From Saururus chinensis (lineage: Eukaryota; Streptophyta; Magnoliopsida; Piperales; Saururaceae), in NCBI GenBank assembly GCA_035235625.1, contig CP141140.1, positions 23,270,685 through 23,334,684 of the forward strand: a stretch of DNA of 64,000 nt. Reading direction: 5' to 3'. Positions 1-11,888 of this stretch are shown piece by piece (positions within the stretch are counted from its first letter, which is position 1; each line of letters begins with the position of its first letter). A program made the translations under genes and the position numbers. The notes beneath the pieces are model-generated. The model made no database searches. It saw nothing but the letters and a program-made list of their open reading frames with translations, and was not told the origin of the DNA.

Positions 1-3000
1 TACGCACCCCTGGTGTCAAACATGGGACCAGCGGCAGGGCTGTTATCTCCACTGGAATAGCAGACCTTGACAGTATCCTTTTATTGAGCTTATTTACAAA
101 TGCATATATGCGATGATTAATATACTATTGAACATATTGTATATCTGTTTGATCACCTTAATTGTTCTATTTACCACAAAAAAGGGGGGGGGGGATTTGT
201 AAAGCTGATAGCAATAAACCATGTTCTATATTTTGTTTCTTTAGCTTCAATTTCTAGAGATTTTAGGAGGTGGGTTTCCCTTAGGAACCCTGGTGGTTGT
301 CATGGAGGATGCCGAATCGCCTCATCATCTCCTCCTCCTAAGGAATTTCATGTCTCAAGGCATTGTTCATAATGAACCACTTTTGTTTGCTAACCCGTCA
401 AAAGACCCAAAAGCTTTTCTCGGTACTCTCCCAAGTCCTATCTTACCAAAAGATGATAAACATGTACCAAGATTCCCTCAGGAGCTTGAACAGGTGATCG
501 CTTTATACATAATCTGCCTAATCTTTTGTGTTTCCAATTGTGAATTGACCATTTCCAATTTTAAAAGTTAGATTTTTGCTCCTGAACAGGACAAGAATTT
601 GAGAATTGCATGGCAGTACAAGAAGTACTTTGGGGACCAGTCAAATATAGGAATTCATAAAGGTATGATGACATTGGGTCTCCTTGTTCTTCTGTATTGA
701 CGCCTTAGTTCTTAGGGCTGTGTTTGAGGAATGATTTTTGGATGCTGGTTAGAATGTCTGTGGTAACTTGATCAGTTGTCAGTAAGGAGCCATTTATAAC
801 AGTATTTTATGCTGGGTAATGTAATTGGTTTCTTGGGGATAAATCCGGTAGTCTCTATGTCATATGAAACATTGTGCAATAGGAGTGAATACATGTAGAT
901 AAGTTGAGATTAACTATATTTTTAAATACGTGATAATCATAAACAATATTTCATCTACTTAAGATTGTGATATTGATTTCTTTACTATGTTTTTTGATAA
1001 ATGCCACAGTTCTTTTGTTCTAGTTGTCCTTCCTGCTGCAATCATTTACCTTTACCCAGCACCAAGGTTAGCAGTTAAAAAATATGTCTTCCTTGAAAAG
1101 TGTAAACCCTACTTCATAGTAGCATTTTTATAATTCTAAATAGTTACAAAATCTCCACTGTTATACAAAGGCTTGTATGAATGATGTTTCTTCTTGCTGT
1201 TTGTTCTGCGAAGCTCATCGTCAATATAACGGACTTTGCTCTTAGATCATTGTTAATAAAACCTATACACATTTTGGACAGTTTTCTCTTTAATTTATAG
1301 TCTAAATTAGAAAATGAGTTGATAAAACAGGTTATTCAGGCCATAGTTGACAGTTCAGACTTCCCTTTAGCACTTTAGCCAAAAGATTCCTGCATTGACC
1401 TTTCATCAAGATGATTCGTAAATTGGGTTGTTTGAGATTAGAAGGAACCATAATTCGTAGTTTTGCAGATAATAGTGTGGAGTACTGCAATGATTTTGAT
1501 TTGAGGAAGCCGCTTGGTAGGCAGATTTTTGGGTATCAAAATATTATTTGTACCAGCATTCAAGATTCATCAGGGCTTGATCTTCTCCAAGAGCAGTGTT
1601 TCAAATTTGTAACTCAATTTTCCAGGTTGAAATTTTTTTAACTGCTAACTTATTTTTAATATGATACTACTTGGTACTTTCTTTTTTGTTTATGTATCAA
1701 TATTTTGTTTGTAGTGTCATAACATTTTTGTATTGTATGTCTAAATTAAAAGGATAGTCTTGTTATTTTTTCCTTGGTTTATTAACAATATGGTTATTTC
1801 ACACTAGAAATGATGGTGATGGAGTTGTAGCTGCTGGTCGTGTTGCCATACAGTCTCTTGGTGCCCCACAATGTGGTTTCTCTGACAAGGTATCCAATGC
1901 TTTTACGAGCATTTTAAAGTCAAACTGGTACTGAGCCTTTTGTATACCATGTTTACGATTTGGTCAAAATATACCATTAAGGTAGTTCAGTTTGGTTTGG
2001 TGGTTAATAAAATTAGGGCCTGTTTGGATACTGATTAGTGGGTGCACCAAATCATGATTAACCATAAGCTGATTATTGAAAATCATCAATGAATCGTTAT
2101 TATGTTTGTTAATGCATAATTTTTGAATCTGATTTATAAAAGATTTGTGGAATGAATCATGTTTGGGAAACCCGCAGGGAAATAAGACTCATAAGTTATA
2201 AATTACACATATATCCCCTTTTAAAAGAAAATTCATTTCAACACATGTTATACATGAAAACCATATGAGATTAATAAGTTATAAATTACACACGTGGGCA
2301 TTGAACCTTTATTGGGTAACAATGCCTACCGCCACCCTTGTAAGATTATATTGATTGAGAGGTCTTAAAAAAAGAAATTACTTAAATTACAAATCTTAGG
2401 AGGGTCAGTAGTGGTGGTGCATGAAATCTATATGAGATATAAGCTGTGATCTCAGAAGATGACCATCATTACAGTTTTTGCAACCATAAAAACTTAAAAC
2501 AAAAAATGGTGTGTCCGCAGCCACAGGCATGCTGCCGGAGCTGCAACAGCTAAATAAAAGTTACACTACCGGGCTGTGCTGCCATGGCCACAAGCGCATT
2601 GTTGGAGCCACGACATCTCAAAAAATATAAAATAAAATTGCCCACCATGGTCATGGTAGCGCTGCCATGATCATGTGCATGCTGATGAAGCCATGTCGGC
2701 TCAAAACAAAAAAAAAAAAATTGTTATGACCCGCCCTAGGGGTCGGGTCCCGCCTTCAAAGTTTATTATAATTAGGATTTACTTATTAATAATAGTATTT
2801 TAGGGCAATTTGGAGTTTGTTCCTATTGGGCTTAGGCTAATGTTAGAGGCCCATACTAATTAACAATTCTACTAGGATTAGAGTTCTAATTTGAGGTCTA
2901 TAATTATGAGTACGGGCTACGCCCTGCTAATTTGTTCAAAAAATCAATGAGGAATTAGATTAGTTATTTTAATTTAGCCTCTTTACCCTAATCCCTCTCT

Positions 3001-6000
3001 ACTCCCCTTTCTTCGCTGAAAATCCCTTGTAGACATCTTGTATACAATATTGATATTAGAGCGTTTGATTTTAGAGCTCCTACATGCCAATACGACCTCC
3101 TTTGCACCACCACTACAATTGTCCCGGTTCGAGGTAATGTTGCATACAAATGAGCTTGGATATTTCTGTTTCCAATGGCTGCAATGCTCATATCTATTTG
3201 GGTAGCATCCTTGATCCTTGGGTTGCAACCATAGACTTTGCATGATAATGGCTACAATGGCCCTGCAAAGGTCTTAGGCTGCCCATGTGGCAACATTGCC
3301 ATGGCCATGGACGCGCTGTTGGAGCCACAAAAGCCCAAAACCAAAACAAAATGCCAGCCATGGCTAAGCCGCACTGCTGGGGCCACAACGGCTCAAAACC
3401 CAAAAAAACAATGTGTTCCGTGGTGCTTCCATGGCTGTGGCTGCACTGCCATGGCACTATTATGGTAGTGACTGCACTTCTGTGGCTACAGGCGCCCCTA
3501 GGAGCCAAACGGCTCAAAACATAGAAAAAAAATTGCACTGCCCATAGCCATGGCAACTTTGCCATTTACACATGCATTCAACTAGAGTCAGGGCTGCTCA
3601 AAACCAAAAACTGGCAAGGGTGTGGTTCATACCAGTCACTTTTGTAACCTTGGTGGTGATTCTACACAGGGTTCATACTTGTAAGAAGGCGTTCATAGGT
3701 GCATTGCCGGAGAAGCTATGGATGGTTGGTGAAGTTGGGGATGGAGGCTTGTTAGGGTTTTTGGGAGATGCTGGTTATGGGAGAAGAATAGCACGACTCT
3801 TTGAAGGACGTACTTATCAATTTTATTTTCTTAATTACTGCCTCTGATTACTTGGGTATTCACCTCTTTAGGAGATTAAGTGGGTAATCTAAGATTAACC
3901 ACTAATCATATTTAAATCATCAATTAGTGGATAGTTAGATTCTTCCCTTAATTTGTGATTCCAAACACGATTAACCGGTTTTCTACTTAATCTTTCATGA
4001 ATTTTTCCTATGAATTTGTATCCAAACGGCCCTTAAGAAACTGGCATTTGGGTTGTTTCAACATGGGTGATGAACATAAATACTACTTTAAATTTGTCTT
4101 AATGTTGAGTTAGTCTTTGTTCCATATACATGATGAATAGGATTAAAGAAAACTATGAACCAGCCAATTCATGAATATGTGTGTCATTTTAAATAGCCTT
4201 AGTTTAACTGATGAGTTCTTAACGCTTCTAGGTTCCTAGTATTTATTATCTTGGTTTGCTGAATGATTTAGTAGATATGAGAAAAAAACCATTATTTTGA
4301 GAAGTCAAACTGTTCAAGATTCATTCATTATAACACGATTATCTGACAGAACTGTCTTCAAAGCCCAATAATTGTGTAGTAATCTCTTTGAGCAATCTGC
4401 AATGAGATATGTCTAATGAAATGGGGGCGGGCAGAATTTCCATTTCTACATTTATTCACTTCTTATTTCCCAACTTTCTATGGCTCATCATTATGAGTTT
4501 TGCTATTAATTTGGTTCCATCTCTTTCTCTTTCTAACAAATTACAAAGATAATATGTCTCTATTTACTGTATAAATGCTATCTATATCCGGACACACATG
4601 CCATATGATCTTGCATGGAGTTAGGTTGTTAGTTTTCTACTGCTGAAAATATTTCCCTAGTAAATGTGGCAGGTCTGATGCAGGTTGGAAGAAAAGCACC
4701 TTGTTACACTAATGGTCTGTAACATATATAGAAGGTGAAGCAGAATAAATATGTGGAATAGGGATTGTTTGTTAAGATGAATATGATAATGATGATTCTA
4801 TGCCTTATAGCTTACATGGCTATCATCATTACATTATACACTTTATTGCTTTTAGTACTTTTTGGAATCTCTTTCTGATTACTCATCTTTATATCTGTGA
4901 GAATATGTAGAAAATTAAATTGGTATATGTGAAAATTTGTAGGAATGGGATATGCTTTCCTTTGTCAGATCACTAAGAAGCATGGTCCAATCTTCCAATG
5001 CTGTTGCTGTGGTAACCTTTCCACCTTCAGTCATGTCACCCTCTTTCTCAAAGAGGCTACAGCACTTGGCAGATACTTTACTCTCTGTCAGAGCAATTCC
5101 AGGTATATTTTTCATGGTTTGTTCTGGTAGCCCAGTTCCGTCTCTTGGCATTGTGGCTTATTAATACAATATTTGGGGAACCTGTCATGCTAGATGAGGA
5201 CAAGGACTTGGCTAATCTCCTCACAGGTTACCAAGACATGCTTGGACTTCTCCATGTACATAAAGTAGCCCACATAAATACACAGGTACACATAAAGAGT
5301 GGTCACCAAATCCCTTAGAGACAAGCTATATAGTTGTTATACTCTTATTCTTCTGTATCTCTTTTCTTTAGTTGGAGGGACATGTGCCGAAGTTTGAGCC
5401 AATAGCAGAATAAGGAAAGCCCAATGCTGGGGCAGATTTTTTTTTTCTTATTTCTTTCTGTTTTTTCTTTTCTGGAGTAGAGAGGGAGAGGGCAGGGTGA
5501 GGGGAAGATGGGGTCAGTGGATGTGTTGGATGAAAGTTATTGATGGGCAATGTTTGGGTGTTTGCCGTGGAAGCATGCCCCTGATCATGAACCTCTAAAG
5601 AAAAGGACTAATGCTATGGGTACTCAACAGTGGCTCTCCAAGTGTAATAACTTATATTATCTGGCTTTCTAAATTAGAAAGGCCTATTTGGCAGCCACTT
5701 TGAAAAGTAAAATGACTTTTCTTATGAGCCAAATCAAAGTGTTAAAACATCACATCACAAGGAAAACCACTTTCAAAGGGAACCTTCCTCATGAGGAGGA
5801 TTGAAGAGGAAAGGCCTTTCCATTGTTTTCTAAGTGGTTGCCAAAGAGGCCTTGGATCAGGCCATGTTACAAATGCCTTAAATTCGGAGGACACAGAGGA
5901 TTGGGTTGAAGGGCCCTTACCAAATTCCAAAGACATAAGGAGAGATAGTTAATCCCCCAAGCCCTGGTTCTGCTCTTGGTTGATCTAACTTTGCTTTTAA

Positions 6001-6240
6001 TGATTTATTATGTTGACACAGCCTCTCGAAATTTTAATTGGCAATGTTTTTTGAACTACGTGTATAATTAATCAGGTTCCAGTCATTTTAGAAGCAACCA
6101 CATTCTCAATGAAGCTTCAAAAGCGAAAATCTTTGGTTTTGGAGCGGTTAAATCAAGCTCCAGTAGATGGCTCTAGTGGGAGTTCCTACAACATTTCGAC
6201 CGGTTGTTCCAGGTCGTCCACTCCATCACTTGACTTTTGA
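1..6240 (+). CDS. ELP4: Elongator complex subunit 4 (ELP4), 5' partial
   Basis: ELP4 is one of the RecA-fold subunits of the Elp4-5-6 ring of Elongator, which modifies wobble uridine in tRNAs. Eight exons join in frame through GT-AG introns: 1-72 (frame from base 3), 258-493, 590-662, 1469-1625, 1808-1889, 4943-5102, 5194-5285 and 6076-6240 (TGA). This gives 344 residues; by family length I infer about 25-35 N-terminal residues lie before the window. Family signatures seen are [18 protein letters not shown] (exons 1-2), [16 protein letters not shown], a helix reading [23 protein letters not shown] and a tail of [10 protein letters not shown] then [11 protein letters not shown]. No stop or frameshift interrupts the joined frame. 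The intron at 1890-4942 is inflated by a transposon. The last intron, 5286-6075, shows nothing coding. Splice sites are read by eye; the protein identity is very secure from the family pattern. Confidence 0.95.
2508..3560. repeat. Degenerate GC-rich tandem repeat, split in two blocks
   Basis: Two blocks, about 2508-2721 and 3240-3560, share a loose unit of roughly 75-80 bases. Each unit contains CCATGG-type palindromes, then GGAGCCAC, then GGCTCAAAAC followed by an A-run and TTG. Their composition is unlike the AT-rich surroundings. Open frames inside this stretch are low-complexity and not credible genes. The LTR-like fragment at 2722 appears to have landed in the array and separated the two blocks. 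The unit boundaries are approximate. Confidence 0.6.
2722..3240 (+). mobile_element. LTR retrotransposon fragment (LTR plus primer-binding site)
   Basis: The sequence TGTTATGACCCGCCC starts a TG...CA segment ending near 3046 (GTATACA), about 325 bases. It is followed at 3051 by TGATATTAGAGCG, a degenerate form of the initiator-methionine tRNA primer-binding site TGGTATCAGAGC. About 190 bases of internal region follow before the GC-rich repeat resumes. No reading frame for gag or pol is seen and no 3' LTR, so this is a 5' remnant. The target duplication could not be identified and the right boundary is uncertain. Confidence 0.5.
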
Positions 6241-7646
6241 CGATATTATCAGTCCTGTTTGTTGTTAGTCAGAGACCACTTTTTAGGAAGGAGGATCAGG
6301 GCACATTACTAATGTGTATTCCTTTATGCAACCATGGAAGATATTCCTAGCGGTCTATTAAAACCGGAGATGTAATTTGGAAACCCTTTTTTGAAATATG
6401 TTGTTTTGTAGAATCTCAATTTTATTTCTGTAAATGGCTTGACTTTTTGCTTCTTGTTATCGAATATCAATTTCTTCTTGAGTAATACAATATTTTCTTC
6501 TTTTATGAATGAGGTTTGACATCAGTAACGTGCCTGATATTTATACATTATTTAGTGGTGTGATGTTGGCATGACATTTCTAACTGGTTCAACCTGACTT
6601 ATCTCATCTTCTATTGGACTTCCAAATATTTTCTCAAATGAAAACACATGCGCTCACACTAGCAACACTTGCTACATGCATAGGCTCCATAATTAGGCGT
6701 ACGTGGTATGTGAATGTTTATTTTACTATTTTGCATTGCATGAATAATATTTTAGCTTAGCATTGATCTTATTATAAACCATGACAAACTAATCTAATCA
6801 ATTTTTATCAATTTAAACATGTAGCAATTTTCTTCCTAGACAAAATTTCTTGAAATGTGTAAATGATTAAAATAATTAAAATAAAGTGAGAATTTTTTTT
6901 AAGTAGAAAATGCGAAAAGGGAAAACTATAAGATGTAGTCCAATCTTAAACCTATTATGAAAATTAGAATTACATAGTCAACTCACTTAAATACTTCAAT
7001 TCCATGATTACACTTACGGTGAATCTTCACACCCTGCTTCAAATGTCAAATTCCCAATGACTTGTGCCCAATGTAAATGATATTCAATCCTCAACAAATT
7101 TTCATATCCATGTGAAACTCATAATTCTATTAAAAATTACACAATCTTTTAAAACATCTAACTAAAGGTATGAAAATAGATATAGATAAGATGTAATGAA
7201 CTACTTTCACATAAAATTCTCAAAAGATTCATAAGGAATTCTTAGAAGTCTGAAGTTGATTTAGAACATAAGAACAATTAGCATGAAATTATTTGAATTA
7301 AGGAGTATTCGTGGAGAAAATAACAAACTAGAGAAGAAAATTAGAACCCAAAGGATTCTCAATAAAAACATCCTCTCTAGAGTCTCTCTAGATGCAAGGC
7401 ATACCTTGAATATACGTAAAAATTCTCTATCTATAATCCCTTAAGTCAGGTGTTAGAGGTTGAGTCAAATTAGAATTGTATCAAAAATAAATTTTTTTGT
7501 TTATATGATAATCAAACTTGCACATTCCTATGAGGTCAAACGTTCGAATACTTTTAGTTGCATCTTCAACACCGAAAACGAATTGCAACAAGAGGTTGTT
7601 TTAGTCACACGCTCGATCTCAAACTTTTCTTGCCCGTCTATATTTA
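6241..7646. other. ELP4 3' flank, no gene seen
   Basis: The first few hundred bases after the ELP4 stop are T-rich and probably hold the 3' UTR and polyadenylation region. The remainder is AT-rich with only short random frames. I see no RNA gene, no convincing repeat and no conserved coding segment. Confidence 0.6.
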
Positions 7647-8280
7647 GGGCCTGTTAGGGGTTGTGGGAAAAAAATTCCAATAAAAGCAATTTCCTAGGAA
7701 AATTATATTTCCATGGAAATAAATTATCATAGAAATTGAAATTTCCATGGTTAGGGGTTTATTTAAAATTTTTTATAGGAAATATTTTTAATATACATTT
7801 TAAAAAAATTACTAGATAAAAAAAATCTGTGTTAATAGAGAATATTATATTTATGTCTTTTTACACATTTTTTTAATGAGGTAACCTTTTTATTTATGTC
7901 CTTTAACACTTTTTTTAATGAGATAACCTTTTTAGTGAGTAAAAAAACACAATTTACTATCAAAAAAATATCTTGGACATAAATTTTTTATTTTTTAAAA
8001 TAAAATTAATAAAAAATTTATATTAACTCAAATACACATTAATTATTATGCACATGCATCTATATAAAACTGTCATTTTGCAATGATTTTATTCTATAAA
8101 ATATTTTATGCAAAATAATCTATAAAATATTTTATAAAAAAAATCTAAGAACAATATAAATGGCTGCAAGTCCCATAATTCTTTCCTTTTTTTTAGAATA
8201 CCAAACTTATTAAATAAACAAGAAATAAAAACAAGTATTCAACTCTATTACTTAATAACTTCCTAAATATTATTGTAATT

Positions 8281-9432
8281 TCACATATTTGTTGCAAGCT
8301 CATCACGAAAATGGCCCATCCTCACTATTCCATTTGCCCATGATTGATAATCTTCTAAATTTGGTGCATCCGATAGAAGTGCTTCATCGTGTAATTCATC
8401 ATCACTCCACTCATCATCTTCATCTTCTTTCCTAGCTAATAAAATAATGAAGAATAGCTGTAGCAACAACAATGTTAACTTGTGTCTCATATGGAAATTT
8501 AGATCATTTGTCCAATAATATTTCAAAACGGTTCTTCCATACTCCAAATGTGCGCTCAATAGTGGTCCTCAACGAAGAATGATGAAGGTTGAAGAGGTCT
8601 TTAGCATTTTGTGGTGGATTTGGGCCAATTCATTCAAATGATATCGAGTTCTACGATATGGAGCTATAAAACCCGGAAGATTTGCAAACCTCGCATCCAC
8701 TAACAAATATTTACCGATACTCATGATAATATTACAATAATGAGAAAATAAATTACTAACAAATAAAATAAATAAGCAATTATAAATTTTGTTACCTCGA
8801 TGGACTTTTAATTTTCGACTTTTACTTTGTGTTGTAATAGCCGTATTTAAAATAGTGGAATCATTTGCAGAACCCTCCCAACCAGCCAAGATATATGTAA
8901 ACTCCATATCAAAATTACATGCCATGAACACATTTTGTATAACTTTACCCTTCTTGTTCCAACATCTTATTTGATCTTTACCCATTATATGCGCAGCGAC
9001 ATGTGTCCCATCCAATGCACCAACACAATCCTGCAATTATATAAAACTAGTTATCAACATTATAAAATTATATAAATTTTTTATATTAAAAAAAATAATT
9101 ACCTTAAAGTATAAAAAAAATCTATCATCATCTCCAATTTTAGAATGGAGGGAAGAGGTAGGCACCTTCATATAATCTTTACTTAGTGCTAAAATTGCAT
9201 TTAACACATTGTTGAAATGAGTAGTCACTGTCCATGCTGAACGTGCAAAATGCCCCCTTGTCACATTATAATGTTGTCCTTGGCCAAGAGTTATTAATGT
9301 TATAGCCACTTGTTCCTCCACAGTAATATATCTAGTCTCTTTTAAAAGTTTTTTTTCTTTCAAAATGTGACACAACTTCTTAAACAACATTGGGTACATC
9401 CTATATACACCCCCTAAACAATTTAGCATCAA
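8281..9432 (-). pseudogene. PIF/Harbinger DDE transposase (HARBI1-like), broken
   Basis: The enzyme would cut and rejoin transposon ends. Exon 1 (9432 to about 9102) gives the helical N-terminal part with ETRYITVEEQVAITL. An intron follows, and exon 2 resumes at 9030 with DCVGALDGTHV (first catalytic Asp), then SANDSTILNTA (second Asp) and YLLVDARFANLPGF. Near 8620 the frame shifts; the next frame reads NLHHSSLRTTIERTFGVW, holding the catalytic Glu. That frame meets a TGA soon after FEIL, and the acidic C-terminal tail (EDEDDEWSDDELHDE to ATNM) is in yet another frame ending at 8281. The upstream coding end was cut by the solo LTR at 9458. The 8720-8796 segment has intron-like borders, but splicing there would shift the frame. 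The family call is firm and the gene is non-functional. Confidence 0.85.
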
Positions 9433-10096
9433 ATACTAAGGCCCTTCTAATATAAGATGTCACGCCCCGGCGATGCCCGACCTGAGCCGAACCCAGTCCA
9501 AGGGCCGGTCAAGCGCACGGGGGCGACGAAGTGAAATTGAGAAACGATCTAGCGGAAGACTTGACCCTAACCACGGGCGATTAACAGAAATATGGAGTAC
9601 GCACAATCCTTTGAGCAAGAGTAAATAAAAAGGAAAGAAAAAGTGTTGCTTATCACGAAGTAAACAACAATTCTCAAACCCACAAGCTTAGTTAAGTAAA
9701 GCCCACACTGGCTCAAAATAAGTCAAAAGCATCACAACTGTAACATGTGACATAAATCCAAAACAACAAAGAACCCTACACAAAGGTTCTAAACATAAGC
9801 ATGAAACAAAGAAGATAAGTCGCACAATGATCTCCATGATCACATCCAAGCCATCTCCGACCTTTCCTCAAAGAGGAGATCTTGTCTGACTGCGTGTCGC
9901 ACCACGCAGCCCCAAATCAAAACACAAGAAAGAGAGGTGAGTTTAACAAACTCAGCAATGGTTTTAATATCACTATCAACGTCGAAAATACGATAGCATA
10001 GTAATAAGATCATTCAGTTCAAAGATTTACATGGTGCATCATTTTCTGATCACACATATATCTCACTTAACACTGCATCATGATGCATAATCAACT

Positions 10097-10484
10097 TGCA
10101 TGGATGTATCACTAACATACATATTCCCACATGCATTATATCATAACAATCTGCATGGATGTATCTCAATCATACATATTCCCACGTGCATCCCATCAAA
10201 TAAACCTGCATGGATGTATCTCTAACATACATATTCCCACATGCATTATATCAAAATCAACCTGCATGGATGTATCTCTAACATACATATTCCCACATGC
10301 ATCATATCATAATCAACCTGCATGGATGTATCTCTAACATACATATTCCCACATGCATTATATCAAAATCAACCTGCATGGATGTATCTCTAACATACAT
10401 ATTCCCACATGCATCATATCATAATCAACCTGCATGGATGTATCTCTAACATACATATTCCCACATGCATTATATCATCACAAC
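10097..10484 (+). repeat. 56 bp tandem repeat, seven copies, dimeric order
   Basis: Copies begin at 10097, 10152, 10207, 10263, 10319, 10375 and 10431, each with TGCATGGATGTATC and ending in a CCCACATGCAT block. The last third alternates between TTATATCAAAA and CATATCATAA forms in copies three to six, so the array expanded as a 112 bp pair. It lies wholly inside the solo LTR. A short frame across it is only a by-product of the repeat. Confidence 0.9.
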
Positions 10485-11720
10485 CTCCATCAAGGAGTAA
10501 TCACACATTAATGTCACACAGACGGGAGCATAGACAAGGCCACGAAGGTGTGTCATGGTCCAAAATTCTACACAAGAATTAAAGAAAGATCGGGGTTGTC
10601 AATCCCTAATGCTGCTCACCCTGGACGATCCTGGCCAAGGATGTCCCATTCTCACACAGAGAATCTAGAGCAGGGGTGTTTGCCCAGGGACATCTCCTGC
10701 GGAGGGAAGAGCCCGAGTTCTCACACAGAGAACCCTAGAACACGTGGTAGCGGGGTGCACACGACATACCACACTGGATTCTCAGGGTCCAGATGACACT
10801 CATAATAACATTCTCACAATCCGCAAGACAAGTACACAACTCGTCCCCACATCATTCTATTTAACAAGACTCAACCCGGGGAGTGCACTCGTTCCACACA
10901 GGAACTCAAATCAAAATATGTCCTTTCGGACCAATCAACTTGCGATTAATCCACGACCGATCAATCCGGCACACAATTTCATCACATTGCATCCAATCGG
11001 TCAAATTCGATTAACCACGATGAAGCCCCAATTGGAAATCCATTTTCATGATGCATGCAGCATGGTATATACGTGGGCAAAGCATACATGAATCCTAATC
11101 CATGATAAGTGCTCTCATCAGCCCCTAATGCATCATTCATAATCACAATATCAAGCTTCAACATCATCATTTAACCCCCACATATGTGTGTGTGTAACTA
11201 GTAGAAGTACTTCACTCAATGCATTTCAACATGCTTGAATTAACTTACTACTACACTACACATGTGAATTTCCATTTAAACATGAATTCCAGCGGAAATC
11301 ATAGAAGAAGAATCGTTGAAAATCGTATCCCAATTCAAATCTCAACCACAAAGGCTAAACACATATAAAATCATTCATTTCATCCTTGAGTCATGGCATT
11401 CACCAACATTCACACCTCAACTAACCACATTCTATCATGACAAATCAGTCCAATAATAGGTTGTAGTCCTACTGAAAATATGCTTAACCAAAGGGAATCA
11501 ACCATTCATAATTTCAAGATGTCAAATTCCAACATCATGCCACAAAACATAAGTCATTCCACAAATTTATAAGCATATATCTCAATTCCATAACCTCATT
11601 AGCATGCCTTTCCAGTAGCATAACATAGTTTAAAACATACCACATTCATATGAAATTGGCAAGCTAAAGTGGAATCATCAAAATAAACATCATGCATTAG
11701 AACACCAATCTGCTGTGTAG

Positions 11721-11888
11721 CTGTTCGAACGCCCTTCAGGCTGTTCGATCGGTTAAACGTAAAAATTTGAAATTCATAGTTTGGCTGTTCGAACGCCTAG
11801 CAGGTCGTTCGATCGGCTGAACTGGAAAACTGTCATTCCGACAGTGTTGCCGTTCGAACGCCCAGAAGGGCCGTTCGAACGCCAACAA
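11721..11888 (+). repeat. Cluster of GTTCGAACGCC / GTTCGATCGG motifs
   Basis: Within 170 bases of the solo LTR the palindromic core TTCGAA followed by CGCC occurs four times, and the variant GTTCGATCGG occurs twice. Motif pairs are separated by about 15-25 bases. The stretch is more GC-rich than its surroundings. It may be a decayed tandem repeat or a protein-binding cluster of the LTR; the sequence does not decide. Confidence 0.6.

Larger units (their letters stand above)
2016..4032. mobile_element. PIF/Harbinger (Tourist-like) non-autonomous element in ELP4 intron
   Basis: The left end reads GGGCCTGTTTGGATAC and the right end is the inverted GTATCCAAACGGCCC, differing by one base deletion. 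Both are flanked by the trinucleotide TTA (2013-2015 and 4033-4035), the target duplication typical of PIF/Harbinger and Tourist elements. The subterminal parts, rich in GATTA and AACCA words, are also loosely inverted. It holds no transposase, so it would depend on a helper. The 2 kb length is large for a MITE and is explained by an internal GC-rich repeat block and a retroelement fragment, listed separately. Confidence 0.75.

Noticed and set aside
3194..3565. 123-codon minus-strand frame and overlapping plus-strand frames
   Set aside because: They read through the GC-rich tandem repeat, are rich in Trp/His/Cys from CCATGG words, and have no domain.
8720..8796. Second intron in the PIF transposase
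   Set aside because: Donor and acceptor words exist, but using them shifts the frame, while the unspliced sequence is open; left undecided in the gene entry.
10097..10484. CRISPR-like array
   Set aside because: The 56 bp units are contiguous tandem copies without unique spacers, inside a plant LTR.
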